Origin: Cephalotus follicularis
Taxonomy: Eukaryota; Streptophyta; Magnoliopsida; Oxalidales; Cephalotaceae
NCBI GenBank assembly: GCA_001972305.1
Contig: BDDD01000023.1
Location: 479,707-543,706 of the forward strand
Length of the DNA stretch: 64,000 nt
Reading direction: 5' to 3'
In this document: one piece after another, positions 22,801 through 34,967 of the stretch
Layout: every line of letters starts with the position of its first letter
Position numbering within the stretch: position 1 is the first letter of the stretch
Made by a program: the position numbers and the translations under genes
The notes under the pieces: model-generated
Seen by the model: only the letters and a program-made list of their open reading frames with translations
Databases searched by the model: none
Told to the model about the DNA's origin: nothing

Positions 22801-22930
22801 TTACCCAAGACAGTCAACTGCCCTCAAGAACAGTTGGCTGTTTTGGTTGAGTAGTCGACTACCATGAAGAACAGTCGACTGGATAGGGTGGAGCAGTCGA
22901 CTGCCATGAAGAACAGTCGACTGCTTCTGC
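22801..22930. repeat. CAGTCGACTG array in TE2 5' LTR (first block)
   Basis: Counterpart of 18255-18385. Individual copies differ by single bases between the two LTRs (for example CAGTCAACTG versus CAGTCGACTG). Confidence 0.87.
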
Positions 22931-23989
22931 CCAGAAAATGCAGGCAGTAGCAGTTTGTATGCAATTCAATGTTCAATTTCTAACAATTTTCACACATGCA
23001 ATCATACAGAAATAGCATACATGATATGCATAGAATATCTTCCATAAACATGTCATTACCCCTACCTCAATAGCTTATCCCAAGATCAAATGGAATGATC
23101 TTTCTCTTTGAGTTTCCAAGCCTTTTCACCAACAATCCTTCCAATTCCGGTAGAATATAATCTATACAGTGCATGCATGTTTACAGACACATTCATTAGT
23201 ATCAGTAGGTTTCGGTAACTTCTCATGACAACTACAATCCCAATGGTAGTTAATCCTTAGTTCATTAAGCTTCATAAACACCCTTTTATAATTTCTCTTT
23301 GAACTCTATGTCAATATCTTTTGATTCCAGATTCATTGATATGGACAGAAGGTTATACTTAAGAGAATCAATGTACATTTATCTTAACAATTAACAACAT
23401 CTATAACTCGAATTAGAGTTGTTAAATCCTGTAAGCTTCATGTCCATTTTCTTGAACCATATGCTACTTTCCATTTTAATTCTAGAAGATGCTAATCTTT
23501 ATCCATGTTAACAGAAGGTATTAAACATCTTCCTAGTTACATCATTAACAGTACTACTTAAGCAGGGAGCTCGAATTTGGAAACTTACCAGGAGAAATTC
23601 AAAGCTTCCAAGTCCCCTATTGCACTCTAAGCTTTCACATGCATCCACTTGCCAACAATTCTCCAGCAATTCCCTCTTCTCTCAGTGTTTTCTAACACAC
23701 ATTCAGCTCCTGGACAGCTAATATAAAGGTTTAAGAACCTTGAATTCACCAGGCTCCATTTCACAGCTTCTCTCCTTTTCTTCTCTCTCTCTCACATGCA
23801 CCTCTTTTCTTACCCTTTTCTCATCTATTTTGCAGGTTGCAGGTCTGCAATTCTTGTAGAGGGAATAGAGGACATGCAAGGCACTCCCCTTGCATGTTAT
23901 GGCAGCTGGTGACACGCATTTCGCATGCATGCCACATTTAGAACACTTGGCATCACTGTCTCTGCGCCTGCCAGGCGCCTGTGCAGTAC

Positions 23990-24075
23990 CATTCCAGTCG
24001 ATTGTCTTTGACAGGCAATCGACTGTCCACTGTCGCCTCAGACAGTCGACTGTTCCCTTGTGACAGTCAGCTGTC
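23990..24075. repeat. CAGTCGACTG array in TE2 5' LTR (second block)
   Basis: Counterpart of 19436-19515, about 170-250 bp from the U3 end of the LTR. Confidence 0.85.
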
Positions 24076-24243
24076 GATGGCTATTTTAGGGTTTCTTAAG
24101 TTTGATACTTCACCAATTGTACATCCATTCATCCCAAGCAATTACCAATCACAATTTATAATAATTGGACATTAAATTCAAATGAGTGCACATTTTATTA
24201 ATCAATATTACAATGTACACAAAATGAATTTGCGGTTATTACA

Positions 24244-24248
24244 AAAAT
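24244..24248. repeat. TE2 target-site duplication, right copy (aaaat)
   Basis: Matches 2620-2624 exactly. Confidence 0.85.
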
Positions 24249-25364
24249 ACACTTCAACTTAACATAAGTTTATTTATAAATGTTATAGGAAGGGAGTATA
24301 TAGAAATCAAATTATAAAATAAAAAGTGGAAGGGCGTAGTATAGGAAATAAATACTATAACTAGTCCAAAAATTCCATGTTTATTACCATATATTCTAAA
24401 CAGTCACATAGCTACACAAAAAAAAATCATGGTTTTTCTGATTTTATATTATTTATAGTTATATATTATTAACAAATAGTCATTAATCCACAAAAAAATG
24501 AATTACTTATGAAAAAAACTGCAAACAGTGCCAGTAAAACAAATGGTACAGGATGACCTCCCACTCAAAAATACAATTCAAAAAACGTATATTTAGTCTT
24601 TCTATTGAATTTTTCATGATGTATATAAATTCTAAATGCACAAAAACAACCTAGAGCCGTTCTAATACCTCTACAGTGGAATTTTTAATAATATAGGTCA
24701 ATCGTTACTTACCTTTAGAAGCTTAAGGGTAACGAATTTCAGGAATTCTTTAGATTGATTTACGTCCACCAAGAATCACGAACACAAAATGCAACACCAC
24801 AGCATGATCAAGGAACACCAATGGAATATACTTAGTGAGAGGTTGCCTTACACAATCCAAAAGCTCTAAGGAGAGACTACCTGAGAGAGAATGTTATTTT
24901 TCCCTTTATGTTTTCGTATATTGAGCGTTTATCTTAATTTAAACTCAAGATTTAAATTATATTGTTAAGATAGATTCTAACTTTGAATTTTTCATCCAAG
25001 ATAATAAGCTGAAGCTGAAATAACACATTATCGTGTCAGTCCCACTAAATGGGAAAATCCGTTTTTGGCCAAGCCCAAATGCCCAATAGTTTCCATATTT
25101 CTCTCTACATGTGTCACACTCGTCCTAACCGAGACAGATGTGACAATCACGTGATAACTTCTTAAAACTATTAAAAATCATTTGACAAATAGTCTTAAAA
25201 CACATTATCGGAAATGTCCACGTGATATCTTGATCCCCCTTTGAAAACTTCTTAAAACTATTAAAAATCATAAACTTGAACTTTTTCCAAAAAGTTGAAT
25301 TTTTTTTTCTAACTCTTAAAATTTTACTAAAATCGGGCATATAGTCTTTGTTTATCGGACTATG
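24249..25364. other. AT-rich, non-coding: continuation of TE2 target, then D-like fragment
   Basis: 24249-24500 continues the AT-rich repeated DNA left of TE2. 24700-25000 has the feel of a copia LTR (CTCTAAGGAGAGACTACCTGAGAGAGAATG) but no second copy is in the window. TTCTTAAAACTATTAAAAAT occurs twice (about 25158 and 25249). The last 34 bp (25331-25364) match a short motif found twice in the TE6 interior. No frame is convincing. Confidence 0.5.
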
Positions 25365-26689
25365 TGTCACACCCTGTTTTCCAACAACAACATATATAAA
25401 GATATCAGTTATAATAATCCAGCATTTGACAAATAATCACGATTCATTAATCAAAAGCTGAAGTATTCCATAACCGGATTATCAAGATCATCCGCACGCA
25501 GCCCATACTACGTGCTTACAAGTACAAACGTAAGTTATAAATTACATGCCAGAGATGTAAATATAACGAACGTAGTATGATTTATTACAATACAACTTGA
25601 CATAGTAAATAACAACCTTAAACAAAGCATAACCTCTCCTCAAGCTTTAGCAGCACTTGCCCGAATACCTTCACTTAATCTGAAATTGTAGGGGCTTAGC
25701 CTTTGTCATCATTCGGCTAAGTAGGAATAAAGCGTGAGAAAGAATATATAAATGTAAACATGCATGACAGTTTATTTTGAAAATAACATATATTAAGTAT
25801 TCCACTATATATGATCAATCATGCCAAGTGGCCATAGACAGTACAATTCAAGAATACCGCACAAGGGTAAAATCAATCAATACAATGGTTGGGTGTCACA
25901 TGTCGCTAACTCCTAGCACCAACTGCGCACCACCTAACTATCACCCTACACTCTGAAGATGATATATCAGGTAACAATTTTGTCGGCATTTAGCGGGCAA
26001 GTAACAATCAAGATCTGCATTGCAGATAAGTTTGATGGAAGCCCTAGCCAACTCCTGGCACATAGGACCACCCCGTAGCTAGTGATGTCTCATATCACTC
26101 GACTAATGGCAATAAGCATAGAAAATCAATTCAATAACAATATTACACATATCTATAATATGCAATATAGTAGTAGCTTTCTTTTAGAAACATTTAACAA
26201 TTCAATGACCATACCTCTATTTTGGAGGAAACCGTAACAATAAAATAGTGGTTCTCGGTAGGAGAACAAAACAGTAGTGGTACCTCTCATTGGAGGAAAC
26301 AGTAAATCATTGACAGTAAGTTTTCATTTTGAAAACCATAGTTAAAATCCATATTTGTGCTTATAGCACTTAGTTGGTTCAATCCTTGAAATTAAGTGAA
26401 ACAATAATGTTTATGAGTACTTAATAGATATACAATATCTATAACAGCAGCATTATACAACAGCATAACAATCGGGACAATAGCAATTCAAGGATTCAAA
26501 CAAGGGTTATTAGCATAACGATAGTCATTCTTGCACAATTCACACAAGGAATGCATAAGTCGTTTAATTCCTGAAATGTAACGACATATGGCCATGATTG
26601 AATGTTACAATCATCCCATGTTGAGGCCAGGGTAATTACATATAATTTAAGCCTAACAGTACCTATTATTAGGAAATTATCTCTTAACA

Positions 26690-26850
26690 TTCGACTGTTC
26701 ATGAGAATAGCAGGCTATTTACATTGAGCAGTCGACTGTTTGTCCTTAACAGTCAGTTGTTTACATTAAGTAGTCGACTGTTTCTCCTTAATAGTTACAT
26801 TTAGTAGTCGACTGTTAGGCTCAACAGTCGACTGTTTTCCCGAGAAAATT
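26690..26850. repeat. CAGTCGACTG array in TE5 3' LTR
   Basis: About eight variants (AGTCGACTGTTT, CAGTCGACTG), at the same relative place as the TE2 arrays. The 5' LTR counterpart is at 61010-61190. Confidence 0.87.
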
Positions 26851-27613
26851 GACAGGCAGTAGCTAACAGGAACAGAGTAGGCTTGTTCACAATCCAAATC
26901 AAACCAATCACTAGCATGCAATCATATAGAAATTATCCAGACATTCAAAAACATGTCAATACCCCTACCTCAAACTCTATCCCAGAATCAAATTGGATTG
27001 CTTCTTATCTTTATGTTCCAACTTCAACTCAACACCAACAATCCAGAAATTTAATTCTATAGATGCATGTTTGACAGTAGATATACATCCAAATCAGTAC
27101 GTTCACATTGTGGTATAACCATAACAACATAAGTTAGCTCGGATTAGTGGCTTACCAGGAAGAATCAAGATCCAATCTCCACTTTGAACCCACTAGCTCC
27201 AACATGCAAGTTCAGAAATTACTCCACCGTAAATCCTCTCTTCTTAGTGTTTCTAGCACTCAATTTCAGCTCTCAACAGCTGATATAGCAGGCTTAAATG
27301 CTTAGGAATTCGTCAGACTCCATTAACTTCAGTCCCCAGCATTTTCCTTTCCCTCTCTCACATGCACATCTTCTTACTCATTTCAACTTTTGTTTTGCAG
27401 GTTTGCAGGTCTCCAAATGGAATAGAGCACATGCAAGACACCACTCTTGCATGTTACGCAGCTGGTGGCACGCTTTAGCTCGGCCTGACACGTTTTAGGA
27501 GACCTGCCATCAACTGACAAGACTTTGTGCCACTGCCCTATTTCACACGCCACGCACAGACACCGGTCTGAGCTATACCAATCGATTGTCTTTAACCGAC
27601 AATCGACTGTCCA

Positions 27614-27618
27614 CTTAT
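27614..27618. repeat. TE6 target-site duplication, left copy (cttat)
   Basis: cttat precedes TE6. The right copy reads cttgt, with its first two bases at 45610-45611 and its remainder after TE9 at 51934-51938. One base differs, and the TE2 LTR has CTTGT at the matching place. Confidence 0.75.
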
Positions 27619-29733
27619 TGTCACACCTCGTTTTCCACTTTAACAACATATATGTTTATCAGTTATCATAATCCACCATTCACAAAATACTTATCATTGA
27701 AAACTTTGCGGAAGCATTTGATACACCGGATTAATTTATAAATTTCCGCACACAGCCCATACTACGTGCTTATAAGTACAAACATAAGTTATACGTTACA
27801 TATCTGAAAGGTAAATATAAAAAAACGGAGTATTATTATTATTACATTATTCACTCACTTTAACAATCTCACAACACAACGAAGCTTCCAAGTATGGCTT
27901 CAGCGGCCCCTGTCCAAATACCTTCGTCAATATGAAATTGTAGGTATTAGCCGTTGTCCTCACTTGGCTAAGTAGGAATTATGCATGAATGTGAACATAC
28001 ATATGTAAACATGCATGATAGTTTATCATTTGAAAACAATAATATATATGTCAATATATATGAAACAATGCCAAGTGGCTACAATTAATCACTTATCACG
28101 GATACCGCACAAGGGTACAATCAATCACTACACTGGGTGGGTGTCACATGTCGCTAACTCCTAGCACCGACTGCGCACCACCTAACTACCACCATGCACT
28201 CCGATGATGATAGAAAAGGTAAACACTTATTGCCGAAACTTGGCGTGAAATTTAACACTCACTGTCTGCATTGCAGATAATTGGGTGAATAAGCTAGAGC
28301 CAACTTCTGGCACATCTGCTTATCGCCGTAGTCAGTGATACACTCCGTTCACTAAACCATCGACATCACTTCAATCACAATCAATCACTCAAAATTACAT
28401 ATATAATGTAATGTAATAATTTGCTCTTTGGTAGAGAAAACAATAAAACACTTTTAGCTCAATGGCATAAAAACACTTTCACTTATCACTTGTTCTCATT
28501 ATCAGAGAACCACTTGAACACTTTCAGTTTCCCTTTTAGGAAAACACTTGAACGCTATCGATAAAACACTTGAACAATAGTATTTATATATAAAATACTT
28601 TGAACACTAACAATAAAGGATTCTTATAGCACTCGGTTGTTGAAATCCTTGAAAACACTTTAAACACTAGTATTTGAGAATACTGGATAGATATAAACAT
28701 CTATAACGATAACAATATGTAATTCAAGGATCAATAATCAATAAAAATAATCATTAAACAATCACTACACAATCACTAAACATTCACTTATGCATAAATA
28801 GCACATAAATGCGTCGACGTGTATAAAGGCGTAAACGTGCATCCATCGCGTCAACGTATATCCATGGCGTTAACGTGTAAAACAGTCCTTATGGCGTCAA
28901 TGCATAACCTAGGCATCAACGTGTAGACAGTATCAGTAAGCGTCAATGCGCATACCATGCTTATCACTCACGATAGTCCTTTAGGCATCAATATATATCA
29001 ATGGCGTCGACGTGTAGCATGGAAGCCTTACGCGTTAACACTTCACTTAGCGTCGATGCGTTAGGTAGGAACCTTACGCGTGAACGTGTTCGCATGGCGT
29101 CAACTTCTAGTCAGATAGTGACTCTAGGTGTCAATCCAATAGTTCTAAGGCGTCGACACTTAAGCCTAAAGCGTTGACTGTCACATTCAAAGCGTCGGCG
29201 CTTTATAGCTTGCAGGCAATTTCCAGAAGAACAATCCAGAACAGAACATGCATAATTCATAGCCAATTCACTTGCAAATCAACATGCAATCATATACACT
29301 ATCTAGACATGATATACATACTATATGTTCAAAATCATGTCATAAACCCTACCAGTTAAAGCAGTAGCAAGCACAGTTGAGTTGCAGGCTCAATTGCCGA
29401 ACATTTACAATTTGTTGTCAACTGTCGATTATCACTTCCTTTCATTGCCGAACCAAATACCAGCTCGCTCACTGCACATACAACACATTTCCACTACGCT
29501 CGATACACCGAAACTGACATTGTCATCGTCGAAGCATCTGCCACATTCAGGCAGACTCAACCAGCTTGTGCAACACCCATAAAAAGGTTCCACATTGAAC
29601 GACCTACTCAGAACCACTTAAGACCCGCTTTGACTCGGCGTTGAATGTCGTGTCATGGTTGGCAGTGAGTTGCGAATCACTGAGTTGACTCGCTGGACGC
29701 CACCAAGTCCAATCAACACCCAAAAATGCCACT
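27619..29733 (-). repeat. TE6 3' LTR, first part
   Basis: Aligns with 42685-44805. It contains an array of GGCGTCRACGTG-like motifs and ends at AAAAATGCCACT, where TE7 begins. Confidence 0.9.
28800..29210. repeat. GGCGTCRACGTG array in TE6 3' LTR
   Basis: About 18 loose copies of GGCGTC(A/G)ACGTG(T/C)A, with the core GTCGAC or GTCAAC, spaced 20-30 bp. It is the third motif type in this window with a TCGAC-like centre. The 5' LTR has the same array at 43880-44285. Confidence 0.8.
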
Positions 29734-32038
29734 TGTTGGAACCTGGGAACGCAGCGGAAGAAAAACGTTTCCATAAACTAGGGTTTGAGGTGTATAATTT
29801 TAAAAAACGGTTTCCGACATAAAGACCACGCATAACCATTGCCTAGAAATGTCCCAAGTTAGCCCTAGGATCACTAATTGGTCATTGGAAAGACCATATG
29901 GCCGAACCAAGCATGTGAGGGTTCGGTTGGCCAAGGGTTTTCCAACCCCAAAAATTGGCAACATGGTGAGTGGATAGGGTAATGCACACCATACCCTAAA
30001 CCATTCCCATCCATTCACTAACCCTAAAAAGAGAGCTAGGCTTCGGCATAACCCTAGCAAGAACACACAACCTGCATGTAAACATATCATCTATGGCTTG
30101 GCAAAGCCCTAGGAACAACTCACACACCACAACATATAGCATGTAAAGAAGAAGGAAGTAAGAAAATACCTCAAGTCTTTACTCCTTCAAAAATGTGAAT
30201 TCCTTTCCTTGAGCTCCAAGACTTTCTCCTTCACATTTGTTGCTCCCCTTGGCACGGAAAAGAACAATTGTGAAGCCACTCTTGTTGGTTCCAAGTTTCT
30301 ATAAAAACTAAACAATTGGAGGAAGAGTTTTTATGCAAATATCCACCTACAATTGCTTTGGTATGGCAAGAGGAAGGTATCCTAACTTTTCACTTCTTGA
30401 ACAATCAAGTTCTAAGCAACCATGGTGGTGCTTTCTTCTCCAAACCAGTAGAAGAAAATGAAGAGAAGAAAAAAGAGAGATGGCTACGTGAGAGAGTGTA
30501 AGAGAGAAGGGAAAGAAACAATGCACATAGTCATTTTGGTGAAGTTGCCGTGTGCAACTTGGAGTGTGAAATTAATATCTCCACTCGCATGTCCTCTAAG
30601 CCTCTTAGAAGTTGACAACACACACCATGACTCACTCTCCTCCCTATGGCCAGCCATGAGGTTGATTCTAAGCCAAGGAATGGCTTGGTTTCATGTGCAA
30701 GACTTTGACCAAGTCAACCATAAAAATCAACCAAGTTAACTTAGTTACATTAAAGTAACTAGTTAGTCACACTAATGTGACTTGACCTCCAATTTGGGCC
30801 GGCCATACCCTAGCATCACAAAGCTAAGGTTCGGCCCAATTGGTCTCCCTCTCCATGAAAAGTCAACTTTTCACAAATGACCAAAATACCCCTCGGCTCG
30901 GAATGACCTATTTATGGCGTAGCTCGATTTCACTTCCTTAGAAATGAATTAAGTCTAGCAAAATAAATATTCATAGGCCAAGTAACAACTCCTGGGTGCT
31001 AGCCTCTTACTCAATGGCATGTGCCCCGCACATATCAACATGATCCAAAAAAAAGGTAGGGACCCGAAAGCCCGGTTAGACCCTGGTACCACTATAAGTT
31101 TCCCAGAACATCCCGGAGTTCTCGTACGACCACTTTAATAGTCCTCGACTATTAAAATGACCGCGGTGTGATTCCTTATCACCCCCCGGATCCATGGTAT
31201 CACCCATGTCTATAAGTTGTAATCCGGTAAACCAGTACTTTATCTAATCAACGACATATGTGTCATGTATCCTACGTCATACTTAGCTCCGACCGCAACC
31301 TAGGGTTTGGAATAATGTCACCCCCAGGTAAAGCCGCGATAACTATAAATTCATGTACGCACTGAGACTATCGGCAGACTATCCCGGAAAACCCTATTCC
31401 AGTCAGACTTTAACTGGCCAGGAATTTTAAGTCTACAACGGACATAAATAATATAGAGTCGATCACCCTCTTACGGGTGTGACAATTCCTTATTGCGAAC
31501 TCGCCCATACATCTCAATGAAGTTTCCACAACACCCATAGACAACCCTTTTTCCAGCACCTGGCTAGTGCTGGGGAAGGTGGAAATCAAAATCAAGTAGT
31601 TGCAACACAATGCATGCCAGCCGCTCAGGTCTAAGGACACAACGTTGCTCCACGAATGGTCTACTAGTCACCATAGACTATACACTACCGAGACTATAGG
31701 AATCCTATTGACATAGGTAAGACATTCCAAATAGTTTTCCTATGGTGGGTCTGTTCAATGACATGCTCCTTGCATGCACCCCGCATGGCAACGAGATGAT
31801 CCATCCTCCACTAAACCCGGGGGCAAGCATAATACGACAAGTCTTTATGGTTCATCTATTGCCAAAAAAGTGAACCTATGACTTGGAAAATTTTGTCAGA
31901 AGGGAGTAAGGATCTCATTCTCATAACCTCTCAGGCATGAGATCCAACCCTTTTGCGATAGGGCAATATCTGTGTACTCGGATGACATGGTGATCACCCG
32001 ATCCATTTAAGATGGTTTGGGATAATACATATAGTATG
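29734..32038 (-). repeat. TE7 3' LTR, truncated
   Basis: Aligns with 37074 to about 39385 of the 5' LTR. It ends at CATATAGTATG, and the last ~125 bp of the LTR are missing after TE8 begins. It shares the hairpin at 31134-31156. ORFs of about 90 codons here are the same in both LTR copies because the LTRs are alike, and I do not call them genes. Confidence 0.87.
31134..31156. other. Inverted repeat TTTAATAGTC-CTC-GACTATTAAA
   Basis: Ten-base perfect arms with a three-base centre, preserved in the other TE7 LTR at 38460-38482. It could form a hairpin in RNA or be a dyad protein site. The centre contains TCGAC. Confidence 0.7.
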
Positions 32039-33351
32039 TGTAACACCCCCGGACGGCGGGAGTCGTCACAGGTCATAACAAAACATATCTGAACATAGGC
32101 ATAACTTTAACTGAACATAAACGTTACTTTATTAGCCAAAATGTGGTGGTCATAACATTACTGGAAAACTATTAAGAACATAAAACTTAAAGCTTAACAT
32201 ATGTCAAAAGTCAAATATCGAAACATAAAACAAAATAGCATATTGTTCATGACCACTAAAAATCAAAGACAGATAAGGATCACACTCCTAGGGATCCATG
32301 ACATAAGGTGGTCAACTCTCATTCACACATTCCCCCGCTGCTCCAGATAACCTGCCGCATGGAAAACAAAAAACGCGGTTGAGCAAACCTCAGTAAGGAT
32401 AAGGTTTTGCTTCGTTACTGATTGAAAGGGATCGACGTCTTTGGAGAAGACATCGACACCCTAGGCTGTTTACCTGGTTTCTGTTGAAAAAGGCATCGAC
32501 GCCTTTTATCTAGACATCGACGCCATTTCATGATACGCTGTCGTTGGAGTTCCTTCTGTAGAAGAACACGAGGCCTGGACTTCAATGCATGACTCGAAGA
32601 CATCGACGTCTTTGGGAAAGACGTCGACGCCTTTTCAACTGATTGGAGATTTCTTCATCGGACGACACGAAACGATCTCGATTCCTATTTGGGTGCATTT
32701 GAGCATATGTATGCATTGCATATGTACTGTTTACTGCCTGATTGTGTACTGTTTGTGCATTGTTTATGACTTCAAGTGTTAATACTTTAGAAATGCACAA
32801 TTGAGATATTTTGAGTATGAAAATATGTATTGATCAAATAAACGTATTTTCAACCGAACGATTTATACCACTGAAGTTGTCGATTGTGGAAACATTTTGG
32901 AAAATAACTGCCTGTTATTGATCAAGTCGATCATCACTGTTTATCGTACTGTTACTATTTAAATGCACCGGTGCTCTGTGAATTGATTGTGATTGTGTTT
33001 GCGCTGCTAGTTGCGTGGCGGAGGTTGCCAATGATTACTAGTGGTAAGGGCGGGCCTAGGGGCCTGGAGTATGGCTAGGTGTCCCACTGTACTGTTGCCT
33101 CACCCGATTGCGATCATGATAATGAGAATATGATATTTTGAAATTGATGTTTCAAAGATGTAAGTATATGCGATCCTGTGAAGTTATTGAGTAATAATAT
33201 TAGGTTTTAAATCTAATCCAAGATTTTATGATATGAAATGGATCGTTAAATGGTTAAACAATTTGACGGTCAAAGGTTACACCCACGTAACGCACCGATC
33301 TTCGGAGCTCGCTTTGAGCATAAAGCGGACTCGGATCGGGGGCGCTACAAC
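32039..33351. mobile_element. TE8: LTR-like block with inverted ends
   Basis: It starts TGTAACACCCCCGG and ends GGGGGCGCTACA, so the ends are imperfect inverted repeats (TGTARCRCCCCCG). The left part resembles gypsy LTRs read on the minus strand (compare 15180), including a TCGAC array at 32413-32640. The right part (GGCGGGCCTAGGGGCCTGG, TTTTAAATCTAATCC) reads like the plus-strand end of another LTR. It may be a solo LTR or two LTR ends joined head to head. No target duplication is seen, and the TE7 LTR does not resume on the right. Confidence 0.5.
32413..32640. repeat. TCGAC array in TE8
   Basis: Six or so copies such as AGACATCGACGCCATTT and GACATCGACGTCTTTGGG, the TE3/TE4 motif type. Confidence 0.8.
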
Positions 33352-34199
33352 TCAACCCAAGGAAGTCGACTGCATTCATATGGCAGTCGTCCACACATCC
33401 ATTCCAGCCGACTGTCTACAAAGACAGCCGACTGTTCTGGGCGACAGAACAGTTGGAAATTCGACAATTCACTACTGAAAATGGTTCAAATGATTTCTAC
33501 ATTAAACCAGAGACATATGGACATAAAAATATGATCATATATGACTTCTAGGTGACATAAAAACACATAAACGACATATAAACAATTGAACAGTGGCTTA
33601 GTCTCCAAGAGGAAACAAGAAGGTGTCCAGATTCTGTCTTTTATCAAATACGGATATTATAAACCCAGTTGGTGACATATCTATGTGCATAAAAGGTGTT
33701 GACAATATTACTAACACAATGACAACATGTATAGGCAGGAATCAAGACCCAAAGGACATAAAGAGCATAAAACTCAAGTTTCACAACATTGCAACAAAAC
33801 TATAATAAAAAGGACGAATTGACTAACCTGTAGTGATGTTAAGGACACAGAAAACACAGCAGCACACCAAAGACCAGATGATAACAACTGTGCAGAAGGA
33901 AGCCAAAAGAAAACAGAACAAAGGTACATGACTCTGCTTAACAAACCAAAGAATTGAACTCAAAAGAACAACCCACGGATTGACATTACCTTAACAATCT
34001 TGAAGAAACGATTCACAGCAGATTAACACAGAGCTCTCTTGGTATAAAATTGGCAATGGCATTCCAGAAGAGAGACACACTTTTAAAAAGGCAATGTCAC
34101 TCTCACAATGGTAAAAGGAGACAAAATCTGCCAAAAAGGGAAGAAAGGAGACAAAGTAGAAGCATGCTTTCTCATCAGAAAGCTGGTGAATCCTATCAT
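33352..34199. other. Unassigned LTR-like DNA with CAGTCGACTG motifs
   Basis: 33361-33430 holds four CAG(T/C)CGACTG motifs like those of the TE2/TE5 LTRs. The rest is AT-rich with ACATAAA-type repeats and no frame I trust. It may be a fragment of a third TE2/TE5-like LTR family. It replaces the pol region expected for TE7. Confidence 0.4.
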
Positions 34200-34967
34200 G
34201 GATGGCATCCCTCACCACTGCCTGTGGTGCCTTCTCCTTCTTCCCTTTGGGCTTCTTGGTCACCTAGCCCTTGCCCTTGCCCTTGGACTTGCGCTTTTTA
34301 TGTCCACCTCGCTTAGGGGCTGTCCGGGAGGAAGTGGAAGGTATAAACATCACGTCGGATTTGGACTTACCATGATCCATATCCGCTTTGGCAGTTCGAA
34401 GCATTTCCACTAACTCCGGCAGAGTACATTCCACCTTGTTCATGTGGAAATTCGTGATGAACTGGGAGTATGAGCGTGGGAGGGAGGACATCATAAGATT
34501 GATATAATAATCGCCGTCCATAATAAGATCCAATTGAGCCAACTACTCTATCAAATCTATCATCTTCAATCCATGAGAATGGACTAAAGAACCCTCTGCC
34601 ATTTTCATCCCGCAGAGACGTCGAGAGAGGTTAAACCTCTAAGTCCTCGACCATGCACCATTCAACTCCTTCAGCCGAAGAAGTATGGCTCCCAAGGTGT
34701 CCAGCTGCTCATGCTGTCTTTGCAATTCCGGGACCATACCCGCAATCGCTAGGCAAGGAGCCTGCTGGTCTTTGTCTAACCACTTGGCCACATAGGCCTT
34801 GTGTTCCTCTGTAGGATGAGCTCCAGTGTAGGGGCGGTAGCAGTCATAACATGATTGAGCTTCATGCTCGTGAGTACCAAGCGCAAGTTGCGCTGCCAGT
34901 CCAAGAAATTAGGACCATCCAATTTGTTCGTTTCAAGAATACGTGCAATCGCGGTGCTGACAGCCAT
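34200..34967 (-). pseudogene. gag: TE7 gag (copia), broken
   Basis: The ATG at 34967 starts MAVSTAIARILETNKLDGPNFLDWQRNLRLVLTS, a standard copia Gag N terminus. After a stop near 34776 and frame breaks, 34542-34264 gives the later capsid part (YINLMMSSLPRSYSQFITNFHMNK, TLPELVEMLRTAKADM) and a basic KKRKSKGKGKG stretch. A stop at 34264 is followed by more basic residues (KKPKGKKEKAP). I see no zinc knuckle before similarity ends near 34200. Not functional. Confidence 0.85.

Larger units (their letters stand above)
2625..24243 (-). mobile_element. TE2: Ty3/gypsy element with gag-protease interior, split by TE3
   Basis: Two LTRs of about 2.79 kb in the same orientation flank only 1.76 kb of interior (19690-21448). 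That interior encodes Gag and the start of protease but no RT, RNase H or integrase. The minus-strand 5' LTR is at 21449-24243. The 3' LTR is in two pieces (2625-3320 and 17591-19689) because TE3 inserted into it. Perfect 5-bp duplications at both outer ends show an intact insertion event. TE2 Gag closely resembles TE5 Gag, so the two are sister families. Transposition would need pol supplied by another element. Confidence 0.9.
21449..24243 (-). repeat. TE2 5' LTR (2795 bp)
   Basis: TGTCACACCCCG at the interior end and ...GCGGTTATTACA at the outer end. It is uninterrupted and so gives the empty-site reference for the TE3 insertion. Palindrome arrays lie at 22801-22930 and 23990-24075. Confidence 0.92.
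25365..27618 (-). repeat. TE5 3' LTR, first part
   Basis: Aligns with 59694-61575 of the 5' LTR over about 1.9 kb with moderate divergence, then extends to 27618, where TE6 begins. Palindromes CAGTCGACTG lie at about 26690-26850, and a relative at 27578-27612. Confidence 0.9.

Noticed and set aside
30458..30739. A 93-codon ORF present in both TE7 LTRs (also 37784-38065)
   Set aside because: It is conserved only because the two LTRs are copies of each other. No domain, and frames on other strands are equally long.
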